Shown here: positions 58,305 to 64,000 of the stretch, in pieces
How the letters are laid out: the number at the start of each line of letters is the position of its first letter
How positions within the stretch are numbered: position 1 is the first letter of the stretch
Source: Bimuria novae-zelandiae CBS 107.79
Lineage: Eukaryota > Ascomycota > Dothideomycetes > Pleosporales > Didymosphaeriaceae
DNA length: 64,000 nt
Assembly (NCBI GenBank): GCA_010015655.1
Contig: ML976659.1
Coordinates: forward strand, 594,360 to 658,359
Direction of reading: 5' to 3'
The notes under the pieces: generated by a model
Seen by the model: the letters and a program-made list of their open reading frames with translations, nothing else
Told to the model about the DNA's origin: nothing
The model's database searches: none
Position numbers and translations under genes: made by a program

Positions 58305-60906
58305 CTCGGCCCCTAGCGGCTAATTCTCAGTTTTTCTGCGAAAAAGGCCGTGCTCCGCACGGCCCTACGAGCTCAATGGCCAAACCAGCTCAATGGCTAA
58401 CAATACCCGCCACCCACCTAAAATCATCAAAAACGCGTCTTTTTACACTAAATAAAATGCCCAGAAATGCGAAGGAGGTCTCTAAATACGTCCACTAGTC
58501 TTAGATTATTAAAAAAGGTGTTATAGAGCTTTAAAAATTAGCGCGCCTAAACGTTAGCGTATATTATTATAATTATAATATTAGTTATCTACGTAAGCGC
58601 CTATCGCGGGCGCTTATAAAAGCTAAAAATAAGTTAACACGTTAGTCTATAAATAAGAAGCTTTTAGACAAATAAAAACTTACTTTAGGATAATTTATTA
58701 ATATAATTAATAATATTAGATTTAGCATGCATAAGGAGCATATTAGTTAATAAGCTAACGCCCTACTAGCTAAAGATTATAAAAAAGACAGCCCGCCACC
58801 GCGCGTAGGCGTTAATTAGGTATCTAAGTGGCTCGCTGCCTATATAAAATATAGGAAGGCGAAGGCAACGCCTATAGAGCTCGCGCGGAAGCTTGCATAG
58901 TCGCTAGAGGCTCTTCTTAAGTGGTATAACAAGCTCGAATCGTATAGGCAGCGCCTGGGCGTTACTAATAATAATATGTATAATATAAACGAAACTAGCG
59001 TAAGGATTAGCGTTGCAAAGTCCTCTTATATATATATAAAATACGGACAATAAATAATTATTTTAATATTAATAAATAAAGAGCTTATATCCCTTATTAA
59101 GTATATTTCTATAGATAGCTAAGTAATTAACTTAATACTTATTATTAAGTTAAGGTTAATCCTAAAGCACTAGGCGATTAATTTACTTAATAATTATTTT
59201 ATAAATATTACTAATAGTAGGTATAGTAATAATTATATAGCTATAGATTAGATATAGCATTTTAATAAGTTTACTATAAAATATAGTTAAGAAGGGACGC
59301 GTCTTCTTCTAATTAATAGTTATAAATTTTACTTAATAAGAAAGTTTGCTACGTACGCGAAAAGTAATAATATATAACTATTTACTCTTTCTTTATATAT
59401 AATACACCTTTTATAACCTCTTAACGTAGGCTATTTTTAGCTATTAAAGCACTATTATAGTAGAATAATTAACTAGGCCTTGCGTAGTAGCGCGATTAAT
59501 ATACGTAAAACTAATTTTTTAGTAACTCTTATATAAATTTATTAATAAACGTTTACTCCTAGTATAATTATAAGTAGCTAGAGGCGTATAGGACTATCGT
59601 CCTTTTCTCTAGAGTAGGTATTCGAGCCTTTAAGAGCTTAAGACGCTACTAATAGTGCTAGAGACGTGCTAGAAGAGGGAGAAGCTATATAAAGAGCCTT
59701 AATACTTACTTTATTATTCTCCTTAAAAAAAGGATAGCCTAATATACTTAATAAATAATTACTTTTATTACGCGAATAATATTTCTGTTAACTACTTAAC
59801 TTAATTAATATACCTTAGTTTAAGAAGCTTACTACACCCTTTTAAAAACGCTGTCTTAAATATATGCATGGCGATATTAGCTAGAGTACACTAAAAACGA
59901 TTCGTACGCTTAATATATAAGAGGAATCTGTGGCCTATACACTGAGCGAGACACTGCCGCGCGATATCGCGGAGGGCATTATTACGACGCTAAAAGGCAG
60001 CTCCGCGCTCGCTAGGGCGGCGGCAGGGCTTGAGCGAGCTCTCCACAATACACAGGCTGCGGAGAACGCCCGGGAGCAGCGGCGTAGGCGTAATAGGCAC
60101 GTAATAGACGCTGGCGGAGGCCCTATTTATGCCGGAGACTGCCGCAGGATGGCTGCCAAACAGGTGGTTAATAAGGCTACTAAATAGGAGGCTACTATTA
60201 CAGCGCGCCTTTAATAATTACTTATAAAATATATAAACGCCTAGAAGAAGTTACGCCTTATAATTTAAAGTTTTAGTAAAAAATTAATAAAGTATTACGC
60301 TAATAGCGTTACTATTTTAAAAAATATAAGTAAGTAAATCTATAATAGATTTATGTTTAAGTATATTAATGCTAGTTAGCAGTACTGTGTTAATAACCTA
60401 AAGAAGGCTAAGAAGCTTTAAAATTTTTATATAAAATCTGTATAATACTTAAATAGCTATAATAGGTTTTAGGTAGCTTCTACTATTATAAGTAATCCTC
60501 TTAATGCTACTAAAGTCTCTCTTATAACGGGCGACTCTATAAATCCCTATTATTAATTATTATACTAAAAAGGGCTTTTAATTAATATAAAAGTTAAACA
60601 GGCGCCTATTATTAAAGTCCTTAATAGTTAATTTATTATACAGGAGACGTAAGTCTCTAGCAACGTTAGTAGTAGTAATAAAGGCTACTTAAGCCCTATT
60701 AATCTAGAAATACTTATAGAAGCTAACTAGGGAGCTTTTTAATAATATAAGCACTAAATCAGATGCGTAGCAATGTATTTACTATATAAATTACTATATA
60801 AACTGCATTTTTAGCTATTGAGCTGGTTTGGCCATTGAGCTCGTAGGGCCGTGTGGAGCACGGCCTTTTTCGCAGAAAAACTGAGAATCAGCCGCTAGGG
60901 GCCGAG
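58305..60906 (+). mobile_element. Element H: pogo-like transposon with about 93-bp inverted repeats
   Basis: Ends start CTCGGCCCCTAGCGGCT and are flanked by TA (58303-58304, 60907-60908). The inverted repeats extend about 93 bp with very few differences and contain a perfect hairpin (GGCCGTGC, three bases, GCACGGCC). At 2602 bp it is longer than the A-B-C-E group, and its repeats lack the 17-bp unit, so it is a different family. Interior AT-rich except for the last transposase segment. Confidence 0.92.
58457..60187 (+). pseudogene. pogo-like transposase relic of element H (about 577 codons)
   Basis: ATG at 58457 (MPRNAKEVSKYVH, then a stop) and the C-terminal open stretch at 59930-60187 lie in the same frame. 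The C-terminus (YTLSETLPRDIAEGIITTLK, then AREQRRRRNRH) is the helical, Arg-rich tail of fungal pogo-type transposases. The middle is broken by RIP-type stops and the catalytic residues cannot be read with confidence. Confidence 0.7.
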
Positions 60907-60960
60907 TAATCTTTGGTGGCCTAGAGTCTGGCGGAATTCAGCTGGGCTGGCAATCACGTA

Positions 60961-61132
60961 TCGTGCCTTGGTAGCCAATGCACGTCGTCACGCTATGCAC
61001 GCGCACTAATATCGCAGCCTAACTTCAACATCACATATCTCCACCCACATGGATCCAATTGAGGCTGCGAGAGACGCAATTAAATCACGCAAACTAGGAT
61101 AAGATTTTACATATTAAGAATATACTATAACG
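60961..61132 (+). mobile_element. Element D: 5' fragment of a pogo-like transposon
   Basis: Follows a TA (60959-60960) and starts TCGTGCCTTGGTAGCC. ATGCACG recurs at 17-bp spacing (60978-60984, 60995-61001). An ATG at about 61050 gives MDPIEAARDAIKSRKLG then a stop, matching the start of element C's transposase. The element is cut at 61133 by elements G and I. Confidence 0.75.
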
Positions 61133-61134
61133 TA

Positions 61135-62605
61135 CCTGGCACGCGGCTGATAAATTCATCCGAACTCACAAATGTCCCGCCAAACCTCTCCCTCATACAA
61201 ATCCTCATACAAACGTGGGTTTTTAAGCCATTTACATGATTTTTGATTTAATTAATTGCGCGCGACTTTAGCTTCCTATTTAGGCAAAGTTAAAGCTTAG
61301 TTTTAGTATTATAGTTAGCTAAAAATAAATAATAATTAAGAGATTTCTCGCGCCGCGCACTACCTATTTTCTATAATTATTTATATATAATTAATAGCTA
61401 GTAATCCTCCTATCTATATTAATATAATCTTTAAATTATTAGGGCATAGATCGTACGCGCTTATTTATAAACCGCTGTAAGACGTTGGCCCATCCATTTA
61501 TAGCCAGCTCCCGCGTCTCGAACTCATCCTAATGTGGGAACCTTTTGAGGTACTGTTTAGGAGGGAGCCAGCAGTTGTCAATAGGTGATAGATCAGGCGA
61601 GCTGTGGCAATTGAAGTAGCTCTCAAGCTTGTGTGTACGCTTCCAGGTGCGTACAATATTGCTTTTGCCAGTGCCGTGCCCTGAGTCTCCATCCTCTTTA
61701 AGCACAAAATCGTCGCCGTGATCAATCCAAGGTTTAACAATTGGCTCAAGGATTTGATCTCTATAGGCCTGGAGGCTCATCTTTCCATTGCGGTTGCCAG
61801 GTACGTTGTAGAAGTGTAGATTAGATTTGAAGTTGTATCCAACTGCTGCCCAGGAGTGAGCTCTCTCAAAGTGTTTCTCGTCGACGCGATTAAGTTGTTC
61901 TTGTATACAATCTGTACAGTACCCCTCTCCTGGTTTGGGTATAATCCTTTGTTTGTCTTGTGGGCCTACACCCCAGTGTACTTCGTCAGAGAATCCTACT
62001 CTGTACTAGTCCTCAGGCTCTGGGTAACGATCGATTATAAGCGTACTCCACTCCACTCGGTGCTTGCCAGTTCTTGGGGACACCTATCCTTTTTGGCAGG
62101 CAATACACTTGTAATAATCTATTAATCCTATAGCTCTTTAAAGCGTACGGCCTAAATAATTAAGCCCTAATTCCTTAGCTAGTTAATCTTACGTACGGAC
62201 TCGAGCATCTCACCCCTAATCTTAAATAAAGCTCTTAACTTAATATAACTATTTAGTAAATATAAGAGGCTTTGCCCCTTAAGCTTTTACTTATATAAAG
62301 TTATAGTACCTTTTATTAGTAAAAAGGCTATTATTTTTAAGTATTTCTTATCTTTATATTTTGCCTATACTATTATACTAAAATACGTTACTTTTAAAGT
62401 ACTGTATCCCGTGCGCATTATTAAATTCGATTATTGCTTTTATACGCGATGTACGGGGCGTATCTAAATTAGGTTTCGCTAAATTACTGTCCATTTTGTA
62501 TTGTAGTGGTGTTGATATATATATATGGATGAATTGAGGGCTGATTTTGGCGTTTTGGTGCGGGGTTTTTGTGAGTTCGGATGAATTTGTCAGCCGCGTG
62601 CCTGG
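61135..62605 (-). mobile_element. Element G: Tc1/mariner-like transposon, about 1.47 kb
   Basis: Left end CCTGGCACGCGGCTGA after TA 61133-61134; the right end at 62605 is its complement for about 40 bp (TTCATCCGAACTCAC shared). The right boundary is not followed by TA: the expected junction with element I appears to have lost 7 bp. Size and the transposase it carries fit Tc1/mariner. Confidence 0.85.
61437..62494 (-). pseudogene. Tc1/mariner-like transposase relic of element G
   Basis: ATG at 62494 gives MDSNLAKPNLDTPRTSRIKA, the start of the helix-turn-helix. After a damaged stretch, FSDEVHWGVGPQ, FYNVPGNRNGKMSLQAYRDQ, VLKEDGDSGHG and SSPDLSPIDNCW are readable down to about 61440. The last catalytic residue is Asp (PIDN), about 35-37 residues after the second, unlike the DD34E transposase of element F, so a separate lineage. 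Stops in several places; dead. Confidence 0.82.
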
Positions 62606-63710
62606 CAAGCGAGCTAATCACTCTGCCAAGACCCCACCAAAATCTATACTCTACACGATAGTATAGAACGCGCATAAATAGGTATTAAAGATCGTAGTAG
62701 GCTAATTTATTTAAAATCTAGTTTTACTTATTTCTTATATATGCGTAAGTTATACTTAGTCTTGCTATAGCGCTTATAGCGTTATTATATAGACTTACCC
62801 TTGTTAGCGCGCGCCCTTATTTTTACCTTTTTTATTACTTCGCGCTATAAACTATTTTAGAGTAATCAGTTACTAGTCTTTTTTAGTAGTAAGAACTTTT
62901 TCCTACTATAGTTATTTTCTCTTATATAATTTACGTTATATAGCGGCCCTATTACTAGCTAAAAGCTTAGTAATTTATTTTTATATTAACACTAACTTAT
63001 ACGCTACTATTATTACACTTTTCACTATTTTTTAAAGGCCTTAACTATACTTATTAGCAAACTATTGAAGTGCCTTTAAATTCTCTCCTTTATTAATATT
63101 AATTATAATCCTAATTCTAGCATATTACTTAGTATTTATAACTATTATATATTATTACGTATAGTATAAGGTAAAGACGTACATAGGTAGACGTTAAGCT
63201 TTAATATTATTACTTTTAGGATAAGAGAAATTAAACTAGCGCCTTTAAAAATTTTAAAAATATTATTTTTTATAATTACTATCTTAAAAGTAGTAATAGA
63301 GTATAGAAGGAACTTAATTACAGTAATATACGTAATATAGTTACGTATTAGAGTCTTAGCTTAGCGCCTATATACCTTCTTTAATAGTGCAAAATATCCT
63401 ATATTTAGAGGTTATAGGAGGTGCGATAAATATATAAATATATAAAAAGTAATAATTTTATTTTTCTTATAATAGTCTTAGGATTTAAGCGAGTTATAGC
63501 TCTTATGGCTATTAATAGTAAGTAAACGTATTATACTAATAGTACGCCTCTTTATATACTTTTTAAAGTATTTTAACTATTATAAACTAAGTTTATTTAT
63601 TATATAGCTATTCTTAGAGACTATAATAACCTAATTATAAAGTAGGATCTTTTCTTTATACTAGATAGAGAGGTAGTGCTTGCCTTAAAAAATAAGAAAG
63701 GGTAGAATCG
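62601..63710 (+). mobile_element. Element I: pogo-like relic of the Z family, plus orientation
   Basis: Starts CCTGGCAAGCGAGCTAATCA and continues CTCTGCCAAGACCCCACC, matching the reverse complement of element Z (1-327) over about 130 bp. It carries one copy of the 17-bp unit that Z has three times. The body is heavily AT-rich, with the ATG position reading ATA. It is interrupted by an LTR at 63711. The first bases overlap the end of element G because of the junction deletion. Confidence 0.7.
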
Positions 63711-64000
63711 TGTTACGATCACAAATCCCATAGGAACGAAGGAACCAGTTAATTACGTCAAGAGAGTTATTACTAGCGAAATTACCAGGGCAGAAAAACA
63801 CAAGAAAGCGCGGGACAGCTTAGGTTAGTAGTCACGTAATAGGGTCCCGCATAACACGAGATCCTATAGGACCTTAGAATCTTAGTAGAACTATAATACG
63901 AATTCTAATAATAATAAGAGCTAGAATAAATAGTATATAGTTTAATAATTCCTTTCTATCTTCCTTATTCCTTATAATTAACTTAATATACTACGAGTAT
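63711..64000 (+). mobile_element. LTR (TGTTA...TAACA family) truncated by the window end
   Basis: Begins TGTTACGATCACAAATCCCA and follows the reverse complement of the solo LTR at 1579-2030 (shared TGTTACGAYCACRAAYCCCA, AGTCACGTAA, and a stop of similarity at the window edge). Whether it is a solo LTR or one end of a full element cannot be seen. Preceding 5-mer AATCG is the candidate target duplication. Confidence 0.85.

Noticed and set aside
1..64000. tRNA or rRNA genes
   Set aside because: I looked for tRNA box-B-like GGTTCGAATCC patterns and rRNA landmarks and saw none; a covariance-model scan would be needed to exclude them.

Overview
The window looks like a chromosome segment of a filamentous ascomycete (Pezizomycotina; a Dothideomycete such as a Pleosporales member is my inference). 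Introns are short (46-179 bp, most near 50) with GTRNGT-type donors and CTAAC-like branch sites. Gene-rich GC-balanced islands alternate with AT-rich blocks of dead transposons. Stop codons in the transposons mostly fit C-to-T or G-to-A changes, as expected from repeat-induced point mutation (RIP).

Layout. 1-3000: three DNA-transposon pieces and a solo LTR, ending about 155 bp before the SMC3 start codon. 3155-10074: SMC3 (cohesin) and an MFS transporter. 10075-27262: one host gene for a membrane glycoprotein of unknown function, split by about 15.3 kb of nested transposons. The nest holds a Tc1-like DD34E element (F), three pogo-like elements (B, C, E), a Ty3/gypsy retrotransposon inside B and a solo LTR inside E. 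28166-53056: a gene island with a quinone-oxidoreductase-like enzyme, a kinesin-8, a small conserved protein, a Tim17-like membrane protein, a LicD-type protein, a DUF3405 protein, cytosolic phenylalanyl-tRNA synthetase alpha, an NmrA-like protein, a decayed FAD-linked oxidase, an Arg/Asp/Tyr repeat protein and a rhodopsin-domain (PTH11-like) membrane receptor. 53640-56100: AT-rich relic with a solo LTR. 56874-58128: secreted alpha/beta hydrolase. 58305-64000: more transposons (H, D, G, I) and an LTR cut by the window end.

The intact genes do not form a pathway or an obvious metabolite cluster; they are mostly housekeeping genes plus a few accessory enzymes. The most informative material is in the transposons. 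Boundaries, target duplications and nesting order can be read directly. Pogo-like elements with the same body carry different terminal inverted repeats, but nearly all are built from a 17-bp direct-repeat unit present in one to three copies. New elements have repeatedly landed exactly on the TA that flanks an older element. Coordinates of exons were worked out by hand from splice consensus and reading phase.
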